Below, in pieces: positions 15,762-24,077 of a DNA stretch of 27,964 nt. The DNA comes from Polaromonas sp. GTDB taxonomy: Bacteria; Pseudomonadota; Gammaproteobacteria; Burkholderiales; Burkholderiaceae_C. The stretch is taken from positions 1 to 27,964 of the forward strand of contig JABMMH010000069.1 of assembly GCA_013205645.1 (NCBI GenBank), written 5' to 3'. A model generated the notes under the pieces. The model saw only the letters and a program-made list of their open reading frames with translations. It was not told where the DNA came from and ran no database searches. Positions within the stretch are counted from its first letter, which is position 1. Every line of letters starts with the position of its first letter. The translations under genes were made by a program, and so were the position numbers.

Positions 15762-16757
15762 ATGGACATGACCCTCCTCGTTAGCAAGCTACCCCTCGTG
15801 ACCCGCCAAGATGTTGATGACGCTGCCGCACGGCTGAAAAATTGGGGCCGTTGGGGCCCGGACGACGAAATCGGTACGCTGAACTTCACCTCGCCTGAAG
15901 ACATCGTCAAAGCGGCGAGTCTGGTGAAAAAAGGCCGCGTGATGTCATTGGCGCTGGCCTTTGACAACACCGGGCCGCAAGGCGGCAAGACCAAGTTTCC
16001 GCCAGTGGGTCGCTTCAATCCGATTCACCTGATGCTGCGCACAGGCACCGATGCCTACTCCGGCGTGCTCGACAAACGCGGTATTCGTTCGGCGGACGAC
16101 ATCGTCATCATGCCGATGCAGTGCGGCACGCAGTGGGACGGCTTGGGTCACATCTTTTTCGACAATTACATGTGGAACGGATATGACTGCCGACTTGTCA
16201 GCTCATTTGGTGCGGCCAAGTGCGGCATCGAAAAAACGCGCGAAAAGATGGTCGGTCGGGGTGTCTTGCTGGACATCGCCCGCCACTACAAGGTGGACAC
16301 ACTGCCAGATGGTTTTGGCATCACTGCGGCCATCCTCGACGAAGTGGAAAAAGCCCAGGGCGTCAAAGTCGGCCGGGGTGATTACCTGCTGATCCGCACC
16401 GGCCAGATGGAAGCCAAGATGGCCGAAGGCAACTGGGATTTTTACTCTGGCGGCGATGCGCCAGGCTTGGCTTTCGACACGCTCGATTGGCTGCATGCTA
16501 AGCAGGTCGCTGCCGTGGCCACTGACACCTGGGGTGTTGAGGTGCGGCCTAACCAGTCTGAAGCAGCGGGTGTGAACCAGCCTTGGCACTGGCTGTGTAT
16601 TCCGATTCTCGGGCTGACTATGGGCGAGATTTTCTTCCTAAAGGAACTCGCCAAAGATTGCGACGAAGACCACGTCTATGAGTTCATGTTCGTTGCACCC
16701 GCATTGCCTGTCACCGGCGCAGTGGGTTCTCCGGCTAATCCATTGGCCATCAAATAA
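15762..16757 (+). CDS. Cyclase-family (kynurenine formamidase-like) metal hydrolase
   Basis: A 331-residue protein of the cyclase family (Pfam name), whose members hydrolyse cyclic amides, formamides or lactones with Mn/Zn. The metal motif reads CGTQWDGLGH at residues 121-130, a variant of the usual H-x-G-T-H-x-D-x-x-x-H with Gln in place of the middle His, seen in the long subgroup of this family. LNFTSPEDIVKAA and DTWGVEVRPN are further family blocks. ATG 15762 is used; ATG 15768 is also possible. It is the first gene of the TetR-controlled operon and may open a ring or amide for the following enzymes. Confidence 0.85.
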   Translation: MDMTLLVSKLPLVTRQDVDDAAARLKNWGRWGPDDEIGTLNFTSPEDIVKAASLVKKGRVMSLALAFDNTGPQGGKTKFPPVGRFNPIHLMLRTGTDAYSGVLDKRGIRSADDIVIMPMQCGTQWDGLGHIFFDNYMWNGYDCRLVSSFGAAKCGIEKTREKMVGRGVLLDIARHYKVDTLPDGFGITAAILDEVEKAQGVKVGRGDYLLIRTGQMEAKMAEGNWDFYSGGDAPGLAFDTLDWLHAKQVAAVATDTWGVEVRPNQSEAAGVNQPWHWLCIPILGLTMGEIFFLKELAKDCDEDHVYEFMFVAPALPVTGAVGSPANPLAIK

Positions 16758-16803
16758 AACAGCGCCATTCAAGCGTTGATTCAAAACCACAACAAGGAAC
16801 AAC

Positions 16804-17691
16804 ATGAGCAATCCCACAATCATTAGCTGCGCCGTCACCGGCAACATCACCAACATCAAGCAGTACCCTAATCTGCCATGCTCGCCAGAGCAAGTTGCCA
16901 ACGCCTGCATCAGCGCTGCGCAAGCTGGCGCAGCCATCGCCCACATTCATGTGCGCTTCCCTGACGGTCGCCCGAGCATGGAGCTCGAACACTACCGCGA
17001 GGTGGTGGAACGCGTTCGCGCCAGCGGCACCGACGTCATCATCAACCTGACAACCGGACCTGGCCAGCGCTTTGTACCCAGCGAGGATGACCCCAAAGTG
17101 GCAGCCCCCGGTACGACGCTGACCACGCCAGAGCGGCGCATGGAGCACGTGGTGGCCTTGCGGCCAGAGATTTGCAGCCTCGACCTCAACACCATGTATT
17201 CGGGCTCCTCTGTCGTGATCAACACGCCACGCAACGTACGCATCATGGCGCAGCTGGCGCAAGAGGCCGGCACCTTGCCCGAGCTCGAAGTCTTCGACAG
17301 CGGCGATATTCACCTGGCGACAGACCTGATTGCTGACGGCACGCTGCCTTCGCCGTCACTGTTTCAAATCGTTTTGGGCGTGAAATATGGTGCCAATGCG
17401 ACACCGGCCACATTGGCTTATTTGCGCTCAATCTTGCCTGCCGGATCCAACTGGGCCGCATTTGGTACGGGTCGTTGGGAATATCCGATGTTGATGCAGG
17501 CTTGGTTGATGGGTGGCCATGTGCGCGTCGGCCTAGAAGACAACATCTACATCCGTAAGGGTGTATTGGCACCGGACAACGCGGCGCTGGTGAAAAAGGC
17601 AGTGGGTCTGCTGACCGAGATGGATGCGCAGATTGCGACGCCGGCGCAGGCCCGAGAAATTCTCGGCTTGAAAAAGCGCGCACCACGCTAA
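16804..17691 (+). CDS. Beta-keto acid cleavage enzyme (BKACE, Kce family)
   Basis: A 295-residue Zn-dependent TIM-barrel enzyme. The family condenses a beta-keto acid with acetyl-CoA and splits it into acetoacetate and a new CoA ester; the founding member acts on 3-keto-5-aminohexanoate in lysine fermentation. Zn site: AHIHVR (His47, His49) and GLEDN (Glu245). TTGPGQRF and TGRWEYPML are other conserved blocks. The substrate varies widely between subgroups and cannot be named here. AAGGAA precedes the ATG. It follows the cyclase gene by 46 bases, which suggests that the pathway produces a beta-keto acid. Confidence 0.93.
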   Translation: MSNPTIISCAVTGNITNIKQYPNLPCSPEQVANACISAAQAGAAIAHIHVRFPDGRPSMELEHYREVVERVRASGTDVIINLTTGPGQRFVPSEDDPKVAAPGTTLTTPERRMEHVVALRPEICSLDLNTMYSGSSVVINTPRNVRIMAQLAQEAGTLPELEVFDSGDIHLATDLIADGTLPSPSLFQIVLGVKYGANATPATLAYLRSILPAGSNWAAFGTGRWEYPMLMQAWLMGGHVRVGLEDNIYIRKGVLAPDNAALVKKAVGLLTEMDAQIATPAQAREILGLKKRAPR

Positions 17692-17708
17692 TGACCTGTA
17701 TGCCCCTG

Positions 17709-17727
17709 CCCCTGCCTCGGGCAGGGG
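17709..17727 (+). terminator. GC-rich hairpin between BKACE and Bug genes
   Basis: CCCCTGCC-tcg-GGCAGGGG forms an 8-bp GC-only stem with a 3-base loop, 17 bases after the BKACE stop. No run of T follows. It could be a weak terminator, or a 3' stabiliser lowering expression of the downstream part of the operon or separating mRNA ends. Confidence 0.5.
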
Positions 17728-17755
17728 TGTTCTAGCCCTCTCACCGGAGTTGCAC

Positions 17756-18820
17756 ATGTTGACCGTCACGCACGCTTTTGTAAACACAGGCCAACGCTTG
17801 CCGCTGAACACGACAGCGACGCTGCAACGTACTTTCTGGTGTGCAGTGCTAGCCGGTCAATTGCTGCTGGCAGGTTTAAGTTCTGCGCTTGCGCAAAGCT
17901 CAGGGGGCGATAGGGACAAATGGCCATCGCGCCCTATTCGCATGATCATTCCTTTCACGGCCGGGGGTCCGATAGACGTGGTGGGCCGACAGCTCGGGCA
18001 AAAAATGGCTGAGGCGCTCAACACCACCATCGTTTACGACAACCGGGCTGGTGCCAACGGCATCATTGGCATTGACGCCGTGGCCAAGGCAGCGCCTGAC
18101 GGATACACGATGTTAATCACAACAGGGTCGTTTGCGGGCAATAGCGTGCTCTATAAAAAACTGCCACATGACCCGCTTAAGGACTTCGCTCCGATCACGC
18201 AAATTTACCGGACATACGGCAATGTCTTGGTGGTCAACCCTGATGTGCCAGCGAAGTCGCTGAAAGAACTGATCACGCTGGCACAAGCTAAGCCCGAAAA
18301 ATTGAGTTTCAGTTCTGCGGGTTACGGCAACCTGAATCACCTGAATGGTGAACTGTTCAACTCGCTGGCACAAACCAAAATTTTGCATGTTCCCTACAAG
18401 GGTGCGGGTCCAGCTTTCAACGAAGTTGTTGCCAAGCAGATTGACATGACATTTGCATCGACCGCCGGTTCTGCCGCTGGCATCAAAGACGGACGAGTCC
18501 GGGCTTTGGCTATCAGCGGTACACAGCGCGCGCCCATATTGCCGGATGTACCGACTTACGCTGAGCAGGGGCTCAAGGGTATGGAGCAAGTCTATGGCTG
18601 GGGCGGCTTGTGGTATCCGGCGGGTACGCCGCAAGACAAGATTGATCGGATTCAACAGGTGGTTCAGCAGGCCATGCAACAGCCCGACCTGAAGGCGCAA
18701 CTGGACCGTCTTGGTTTGATCACAGTTGGCTCAAGTCCCGCAGACTTCGCTAAATTCGTCATGGATGACATGGCTTTTCAGGCCACGCTGTTCAAGCTGG
18801 CCAATATCCAGCCGCAGTGA
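17756..18820 (+). CDS. Bug-family periplasmic substrate-binding protein
   Basis: A 354-residue receptor, longer than usual because of an extended N-terminus: about 20 polar residues precede the hydrophobic core (FWCAVLAGQLLLAGLSSALA, cut before QSSGG). The mature part has RPIRMIIPFTAGGPIDVVGR, YDNRAGANGIIGIDAVAKAA and PDGYTMLI. GGAG at 17746-17749 and six-base spacing support ATG 17756. It lies directly after the BKACE gene and probably binds the substrate of the TetR-controlled pathway. No membrane partner is encoded nearby. Confidence 0.92.
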   Translation: MLTVTHAFVNTGQRLPLNTTATLQRTFWCAVLAGQLLLAGLSSALAQSSGGDRDKWPSRPIRMIIPFTAGGPIDVVGRQLGQKMAEALNTTIVYDNRAGANGIIGIDAVAKAAPDGYTMLITTGSFAGNSVLYKKLPHDPLKDFAPITQIYRTYGNVLVVNPDVPAKSLKELITLAQAKPEKLSFSSAGYGNLNHLNGELFNSLAQTKILHVPYKGAGPAFNEVVAKQIDMTFASTAGSAAGIKDGRVRALAISGTQRAPILPDVPTYAEQGLKGMEQVYGWGGLWYPAGTPQDKIDRIQQVVQQAMQQPDLKAQLDRLGLITVGSSPADFAKFVMDDMAFQATLFKLANIQPQ

Positions 18821-18886
18821 AACGCTCAGCACTCAAGCCATCAGTCGTTAATAAATCATTCAATTTTTCCTCAAAGCAACGCAGCC

Positions 18887-19741
18887 ATGTCCCACCAGAT
18901 CAAACGTTTGCCAGACAGTTTTCGATGGCCGGGCGGCAAGCGCGTAGCCGTCATTTTCAACATTGCCTATGAAGCTTGGTCGGATGGTCAGGCACCGGGG
19001 ATTGGTCCCATGGGCAACGTCTTAAAGCCAGGATTTTTTGACACCAACGCCCATTCATGGGCCAGCTTCGGGTTGGTGCGTGGTGTTCATCGACTCCTGG
19101 ATATCGCGGAGAAACACCAGATCAAGACCAGCATCATGGTCAACGGTGTGATTTGTGAACGTGACCCGGAAACTGTACGTCGTCTGGCTGATCTTGGCCA
19201 CGAGATCATCAATCACTCGTGGGGCATGGATGTGATTCCGGTTTATTTTGATGAAGCGGCAGAACGCGCCAACCTGCAGCGCAACCATGAACTGCTGGAA
19301 CGCACTGCAGGTGTCACGCCAAAGGGTTGGATCAGCCCGCGCGGCACCGGTAGCCAGATCACTTCACGCCTGCTGGCCGAAGCTGGCTACACACACCACG
19401 GCGATGTCAATGATGATGACCGGCCGTACGTGATGGAGTTCGATGGCCAACGCATTGTGGGAATTCCTCTGACCATGGACGTCAATGACCTGCCTACCTG
19501 CATTCGCTACGGACATGGACCGCGCCACATGCTGGAGGCGTTCAAGGACACCTTTGCGGCCATGCGTGAACACGAAAGCGTGCCGCTCATGCTCGACGTC
19601 ACGGCGCACACGCATGTGCTGGGTCGACCTGCTGGCGCTTGGGTTTATGACGAGATCATGGGTCTGGTCAAAGAGGCGCCGGATGTCTGGATCTGTACCC
19701 GCGCAGAAATGGCGCGCTACGTGTTGGAGAACACACCATGA
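18887..19741 (+). CDS. Polysaccharide-deacetylase-fold protein, PuuE-like
   Basis: A 284-residue NodB-fold protein without a signal peptide. The usual metal-binding motifs are altered: the TFDD segment reads NIAYEAWSDG (about residues 25-34), and the H-S-x-x-H motif reads NHSWGMD (His110, with Met114 where the second His belongs). An SPRGTGS block and a C-terminal HTHVLGRPAG remain, as in PuuE-type allantoinases, which work without metal. It is thus more likely a small-molecule amidohydrolase than a chitin or peptidoglycan deacetylase. No clear ribosome site is seen; the stop overlaps the SDR start (ATGA). Confidence 0.82.
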   Translation: MSHQIKRLPDSFRWPGGKRVAVIFNIAYEAWSDGQAPGIGPMGNVLKPGFFDTNAHSWASFGLVRGVHRLLDIAEKHQIKTSIMVNGVICERDPETVRRLADLGHEIINHSWGMDVIPVYFDEAAERANLQRNHELLERTAGVTPKGWISPRGTGSQITSRLLAEAGYTHHGDVNDDDRPYVMEFDGQRIVGIPLTMDVNDLPTCIRYGHGPRHMLEAFKDTFAAMREHESVPLMLDVTAHTHVLGRPAGAWVYDEIMGLVKEAPDVWICTRAEMARYVLENTP

Positions 19742-20505
19742 GTTTTCACACTCTATCCCGACTTGATGGGAAGGTCGTGGTCATCACTGGCGGCAAGGGC
19801 GCGATTGGTTTTGCTACAGCCTTGCGCCTGGCCGCGTTGGGCGCCCGCATTGTCTCGCTAGACCGGCAGGGGCTGGCAGCTGTGCAGCAGCGGCTCGACA
19901 CCTTGCCGAACGCGGCCACGGCTCAGCATTTCGCATTAACGGCATCGGTCACTGATTCAGCGTCCTTGGTGGCGGCGGCCGATCAGGTCCAGGCCCGCGC
20001 TGGCCGTTGCGACATCCTGATCAACAGCGCGGGTTTCACTCAATCCATTGCGCCCAAAGACATGGAGACGCTGAGCGACGAATTGTTTGACAGCATCATG
20101 GCGACCACGTTGCGCGGTGTGTTTTCGACCATCCGCAGTTTTGCGCCGTTGCTCAAAGCCAGCGGCGACGGACTGATCGTCAACGTGTCCTCCATCGCTG
20201 GCTTCACGGGCACCGGTAGCAATTTGGCGTATGTGGCAGCCAAAGCTGGGCTGGATGTGTTGACCAAGTCACTGGGCAAATCGCTGGCCCCCCAAGTTCG
20301 GGTTTTGGCGGTGTCTCCGGGGGTGGTTGATTCGGGCTTTGTCCCAGGCCGAGGTGTTGACTTCAACGCGAAAGCCGCTGCCACTATTCCGCTCGGCCGC
20401 GTCGGTCAGGTCGAAGACATTGCATCAGCCATCGAGGCCTGTGCCACCACCTTGCGCTTTGCCACTGGAGCCCGTTTTGTCATTGACGGCGGTCGCAGTC
20501 TTTGA
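19738..20505 (+). CDS. Short-chain dehydrogenase/reductase
   Basis: A 255-residue classical SDR. Cofactor motif ITGGKGAIGFATAL (residues 16-29), Asp42 in VSLDRQ suggesting NAD(H) preference, NSAG (96-99), and the catalytic Ser151/152, Tyr165 and Lys169 in VSSIAGFTG...YVAAK. The C-terminus FATGARFVIDGGRSL is typical. It is translationally coupled to the deacetylase-fold gene and oxidises or reduces a hydroxyl/keto group in the same pathway; it could produce the beta-keto acid used by BKACE (inference). Confidence 0.92.
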   Translation: MSFHTLSRLDGKVVVITGGKGAIGFATALRLAALGARIVSLDRQGLAAVQQRLDTLPNAATAQHFALTASVTDSASLVAAADQVQARAGRCDILINSAGFTQSIAPKDMETLSDELFDSIMATTLRGVFSTIRSFAPLLKASGDGLIVNVSSIAGFTGTGSNLAYVAAKAGLDVLTKSLGKSLAPQVRVLAVSPGVVDSGFVPGRGVDFNAKAAATIPLGRVGQVEDIASAIEACATTLRFATGARFVIDGGRSL

Positions 20506-20548
20506 CGTGGCAACCCATATTTTTGCAGTGAGTGAGGACTCGAAATAG

Positions 20549-20596
20549 GCCTCTATAACGAGAGAAAAAGAGGCAAAGGCAGATCGTCACCGATCT
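20549..20596 (+). promoter_or_regulatory. Two tandem hairpins in the leader of the fourth Bug gene
   Basis: The 119-base gap between the SDR and Bug genes holds GCCTCT at 20549-20554 pairing with AGAGGC at 20569-20574 (14-base loop). Next comes a perfect AGATCG-tcac-CGATCT at 20581-20596. The ribosome site AAGGAG follows about 17 bases later. A -10-like TATAAC lies at 20554-20559 with no convincing -35. The hairpins may tune expression of the abundant receptor; no known riboswitch was recognised. Confidence 0.4.
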
Positions 20597-20624
20597 GTTG
20601 CATTCAATAACTAAAGGAGACACG

Positions 20625-21596
20625 ATGACTATCAAACAAAAACTAATTCCCCTCTTGGTGCTGGCCTGCGGCTTGGGTGCTGTCCATGCGGCTCCGGGGG
20701 ACTACCCCGCCAAACCGATCAAGATGATCATTTCATTCCCGCCCGGAGGACCGACAGACAGCAGCCTGCGGATCATTTCAGAAAAGCTGAGCGAGCTGAT
20801 GAAGCAGACGGTCTACATTGACAACAAAGCCGGTGCAGGCGGTAACGTGGGGACGCAGCTGGCAGCACGCGCTGAGCCGGATGGCTACACTTTTTTGGCT
20901 TCCTCGTCGGCCTTTGCGGTGAATCCGAGCATGTACGCCGGCAAGGCAGGCTATGACCCGATCAAGGACTTTGTGCCGGTGGTTGTGGTGTCGACACAGC
21001 CCAACGTCATTTCAGTTAACGAGAAGGTTCAGGTGAAAAATTTTGCCGAACTGAAGGAATTGGCGAAGACTGGGAAACTGTCTTTTTCATCGCCTGGAAG
21101 TGGCACCACCCCGCACCTAACTTGTGAAAATATTTTCCGCGTGAACTGGAAATCAGATATCGTGCACATCCCTTATAAAGGGGCAGGCCCGGCCTCACTC
21201 GCCGTTGTCGCCGGCGACACCCCGGTGGCTTGCACTGCTGCCTTTGGTGTGCTTCAGTTTCACAAGCAAGGGAGGGTGAAGATACTCGGTATTTCAAGCG
21301 ACAAGCGGTTGCCAAGCTTGCCGGATGTGCCGACTTTTGCAGAGCTGGGCTACCCCGACATCAATGATTACACCTGGACAACTATCTTTGCGCCTGCAGG
21401 AACTCCCGCGGCCATTGTTCAAAAGATGAATCATGCAGTCAATCAAATTTTGTTGATGCCTGAGTTTAAAGAGAAGTTTGACAAAGGGGGCCTGATCCCG
21501 GTTGGCGGTAGCCAGCAGGAAACGGCGACCTACATTGCTTCCGAGGTCAAGCGTTGGAGTCAAGTCGTCAAAATGACCGGCGCAAAAGCAGAGTGA
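20625..21596 (+). CDS. Bug-family periplasmic substrate-binding protein
   Basis: A 323-residue receptor. Signal peptide at residues 1-22 (KLIPLLVLACGLGAVHA, cut before APGDYPAKP). Mature blocks are KMIISFPPGGPTDSSLRI, IDNKAGAGGNVGTQLAARAE and PDGYTFLAS. AAGGAG sits just before ATG 20625; the frame extends upstream only to a TTG without a ribosome site. It is the second receptor of the TetR-controlled operon and lies directly before the tartrate-dehydratase-like gene, so a hydroxylated dicarboxylate is a possible ligand (inference). Confidence 0.93.
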   Translation: MTIKQKLIPLLVLACGLGAVHAAPGDYPAKPIKMIISFPPGGPTDSSLRIISEKLSELMKQTVYIDNKAGAGGNVGTQLAARAEPDGYTFLASSSAFAVNPSMYAGKAGYDPIKDFVPVVVVSTQPNVISVNEKVQVKNFAELKELAKTGKLSFSSPGSGTTPHLTCENIFRVNWKSDIVHIPYKGAGPASLAVVAGDTPVACTAAFGVLQFHKQGRVKILGISSDKRLPSLPDVPTFAELGYPDINDYTWTTIFAPAGTPAAIVQKMNHAVNQILLMPEFKEKFDKGGLIPVGGSQQETATYIASEVKRWSQVVKMTGAKAE

Positions 21597-21609
21597 GTCG
21601 AGAACAACT

Positions 21610-22773
21610 TTGAAAATAACGGCCATTAGAGAAGTCGCCATACCGCTGCGTTCAAGCCTGCGTAATTCGGCTTTCGACTTCAGTGAAATGACCACGTCTG
21701 TCGTTGCTGTGGTCACGGATGTGATGCGCGGAGGGAAGCCAGTGGTCGGTTACGCCTTTAACTCAACCGGTCGTTACGCCTGCGGTGCACAGATGCGCGA
21801 CCGCTTGATTCCGCGCATCATGCAGGCCGAGCCGGAGACTTTGCTGGACGTCAGCGGCGCCAACTTTGCACCGGACAAGTTTCTCGCCTGCATGATGCAG
21901 CGCGAAAAGCCGGGCGGTCACACAGAACGCTCGGTTGCCGTCGGCACCATCGAAATGGCGGTGTGGGATGTTGTCGCCAAGATTGAAGGCAAGCCCTTGC
22001 ATGCCGTGCTGTCCGAGCGCTTCAGCCAGGGCCAGTTGGCTCAGAAAGTGCCCTGTTATGTGGGTGGGGGCTGGTACGCCCCCGGTATAGGTATTCCACA
22101 GTTGGAGGATGAAATTCGCTCGCGCTTGGCAGAGGGTTACACGACCATGAAGATCAAGGTCGGTGGCGCCAGTCTGTCCGATGATCTTGCGCGGCTGGAG
22201 GCGGCTTTGCGTCTTGTGGGTGATGGTCAGCATTTGGCGGTCGATGCCAATGCCACCTTTGACAGAAACCGGGCCATCACTTATGCGAACGCACTGGCGC
22301 CCTATGCGCTGCGCTGGCTCGAAGAGCCGACCGACCCGCTGGACTTTTCCCTGTTGGCGGAATTGACACAGATCTATGCCCCGCCTCTGGCGACGGGTGA
22401 GAATCTTTTTTCGACGCAGGGCATCGCTAATCTGGTGCGCTTTGGACGCCTGCGGCCAGACCGGGACATTTTGCAAATGGACATTCCGCAGTCTTACGGC
22501 ATTGTTCAGTTCTCTCGCACGTTGCAGATGCTTGAAGCGCAAGGGTGGCGTCGGAAGTCTATTTTCCCGCACGGCGGCAACCTGATGACGCTGGCGGTGG
22601 TGGCCGGTTTTGGATTGGGCGGATGCGAAGCCTATCCGGATGTATTTGGCATCTTTGCAGGTTTCAATGATGACGCAAGGGTCGCTGACGGCATGACCCA
22701 GCTCTCAGACAGACCGGGCATCGGCTTTGAGGGGCAACGTGATCTCTATGAGGTGATGCGCGCGCTGGCCTGA
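21610..22773 (+). CDS. Enolase-superfamily dehydratase, D-tartrate dehydratase (TarD)-like
   Basis: A 387-residue protein of the mandelate racemase/muconate lactonising family that closely follows Bradyrhizobium TarD as I recall it, including AVGTIEMAVWDVVAKI, GENLFS and SYPDVFG-like blocks. Acid/base and Mg sites: Lys181-x-Lys183 (MKIKVGG), Asp212 (VDANAT), Glu238 (LEEP), Glu264 (GENLF) and His321 (FPHGGN), each one residue before the TarD numbering. TarD converts D-tartrate to oxaloacetate through an enol. The start is TTG 21610, matching the family start MKITAIREV, with a weak ribosome site. It is the last gene of the operon. Substrate could be another alpha-hydroxy acid. Confidence 0.88.
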   Translation: MKITAIREVAIPLRSSLRNSAFDFSEMTTSVVAVVTDVMRGGKPVVGYAFNSTGRYACGAQMRDRLIPRIMQAEPETLLDVSGANFAPDKFLACMMQREKPGGHTERSVAVGTIEMAVWDVVAKIEGKPLHAVLSERFSQGQLAQKVPCYVGGGWYAPGIGIPQLEDEIRSRLAEGYTTMKIKVGGASLSDDLARLEAALRLVGDGQHLAVDANATFDRNRAITYANALAPYALRWLEEPTDPLDFSLLAELTQIYAPPLATGENLFSTQGIANLVRFGRLRPDRDILQMDIPQSYGIVQFSRTLQMLEAQGWRRKSIFPHGGNLMTLAVVAGFGLGGCEAYPDVFGIFAGFNDDARVADGMTQLSDRPGIGFEGQRDLYEVMRALA

Positions 22774-22791
22774 GGGTCTTCCAGGCCCTCA
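22768..22791. terminator. Hairpin spanning the convergent stops at the edge of the catabolic block
   Basis: TGAGGG (22771-22776) pairs with CCCTCA (22786-22791) across a 9-base loop; GGCCTG (22768-22773) can instead pair with CAGGCC (22782-22787). The hairpin covers both the stop of the dehydratase gene and the stop of trmL. There is no T-run, so efficiency as a terminator is uncertain. Confidence 0.45.
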
Positions 22792-23301
22792 AGTTGGCGC
22801 CATTGGCGTCACCGGTGTGCTGCTGTTCGCCGCCAAAAAACCGTGCTGCCGCCAAGCCTCAAACACCGTCACAGCCACGGCGTTGGACAAGTTCAGGCTG
22901 CGTTGCCCGGCCAGCATGGGCAGTCGCAGACGTTGCGCTGGTGCGAAGGTGTCGCGTAGCTCGGGTTGCAGCCCTTGCGTTTCTGAGCCGAACACCAACC
23001 AGTCACCGGCTTCAAAGTGCGCGTCGTAGACGCTGCCGCTGCCGCGGGTGGTCATGGCAAACATGCGCTCGGGCCGTGGTTGTTGGCTGTCTAGCAGCGC
23101 CTGCCAGTTGGCGTGGCGCAAGACGCGGGTGTACTCGTGGTAATCCAGCCCGGCGCGGCGCATCTGCTTGTCTTCCATGGAGAATCCCAGCGGTTCGACC
23201 AAATGCAGCGTGCAGCCGGTGTTGGCCGCGAGGCGGATGACGTTGCCCGTGTTGGGTGGAATTTCGGGGGCGACCAGAACAATATGAAACATGCGCGCCA
23301 T
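22789..23301 (-). CDS. trmL: tRNA (cytidine(34)-2'-O)-methyltransferase
   Basis: A 170-residue SPOUT methyltransferase that methylates the ribose of wobble base 34 in some leucine tRNAs. Family blocks are APEIPPNTGNVIRLAANTG at the N-terminus, VEPLGFSMEDKQMRRAGLDY, FGSETQGLQPEL, and RSLNLSNAVAVTVFEAWRQ, where the trefoil knot binds S-adenosylmethionine. ATG 23301 shares a base with the comF stop (TAATG on the minus strand), so the two are co-translated; ATG 23292 (MFHIVLVAP) is an alternative. Housekeeping, marking the edge of the conserved genome. Confidence 0.95.
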   Translation of the reverse strand: MARMFHIVLVAPEIPPNTGNVIRLAANTGCTLHLVEPLGFSMEDKQMRRAGLDYHEYTRVLRHANWQALLDSQQPRPERMFAMTTRGSGSVYDAHFEAGDWLVFGSETQGLQPELRDTFAPAQRLRLPMLAGQRSLNLSNAVAVTVFEAWRQHGFLAANSSTPVTPMAPT

Positions 23302-24056
23302 TATGTCGGGGCTGTGCGCGTCAGCACCACGGCGCCGACATGGCGGGCACCGGCTTGGCGCAGAACGCTCGCCGCCGTCAACAGCGAAGCGCCGCTGGTC
23401 ATTACGTCATCAACCAGCACCACGCGGCGGCCTGTGAGTTCGGCGGCGCGCAGCGGTGCCACGCCAAAGGCGTCCCTCAAGTTGTCAAGACGCGCACTGC
23501 GTTTGAGTTCGCTTTGTGGTCGGGTGTGCCTTATGCGCAGCAGCAGCGAGGTGTCGGCGCGAGCGCGGCAGGCGCTTTGGCGTTGCAGTGCACGGGTCAG
23601 CTCCCAAGCTTGGTTGAAGCCGCGCCAAGCTAGGCGTTCGGCGGACAGTGGCAGTGGCAGCAGCCAGTCTTGGGGTGTCAACTGACTTAAAAAATCTCGA
23701 ACTGCGGGCTGCCTCAACAGCGTACTCGCCATGAAGCTGGCCCAGCCGGTTTGGTTGTCAAACTTGTAGCGAGACACCAGTTCAGACCATGGGAAGGCGT
23801 AAGGCAAGGCCGCAAAGCAGGCGTCGAGCCCAAAGGGTTGGCGTAGGCAGCGGCTGCACTGCGTGCGTTGCGGCTGGGTCGCTGGCGTCGTCACTTGCTC
23901 AGGCAGTTCCAGCGCGCAAGTCCGGCAGCGCCGGCGTGGCTGGCCGAAACGCGCCATGCAGGCATGGCAGACCGGCGTGCTCGGCCAGCTCCGGCAAACC
24001 GCGCACTGACTGGGTATGCGGCTCATGATCAAGGTGGGCAGGGCGCTGAAGTGCAT
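23301..24056 (-). CDS. comF: ComF-family phosphoribosyltransferase-like protein
   Basis: A roughly 251-residue protein with an N-terminal double zinc ribbon (CAVC, CHAC, CRTC, CSRC) and a C-terminal type I phosphoribosyltransferase domain with the PRPP loop VVLVDDVMTSGASL. ComF proteins take part in DNA uptake in competent bacteria; in many others the role is unproven. Start candidates are ATG 24056 (MHFSALPTL) and ATG 24026 (MSRIPSQC), neither with a clear ribosome site. It is upstream of trmL on the same strand and divergent from the methyltransferase gene. Confidence 0.9.
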   Translation of the reverse strand: MHFSALPTLIMSRIPSQCAVCRSWPSTPVCHACMARFGQPRRRCRTCALELPEQVTTPATQPQRTQCSRCLRQPFGLDACFAALPYAFPWSELVSRYKFDNQTGWASFMASTLLRQPAVRDFLSQLTPQDWLLPLPLSAERLAWRGFNQAWELTRALQRQSACRARADTSLLLRIRHTRPQSELKRSARLDNLRDAFGVAPLRAAELTGRRVVLVDDVMTSGASLLTAASVLRQAGARHVGAVVLTRTAPT

Positions 24057-24077
24057 CGTGTCAATATACTCGTCCCT

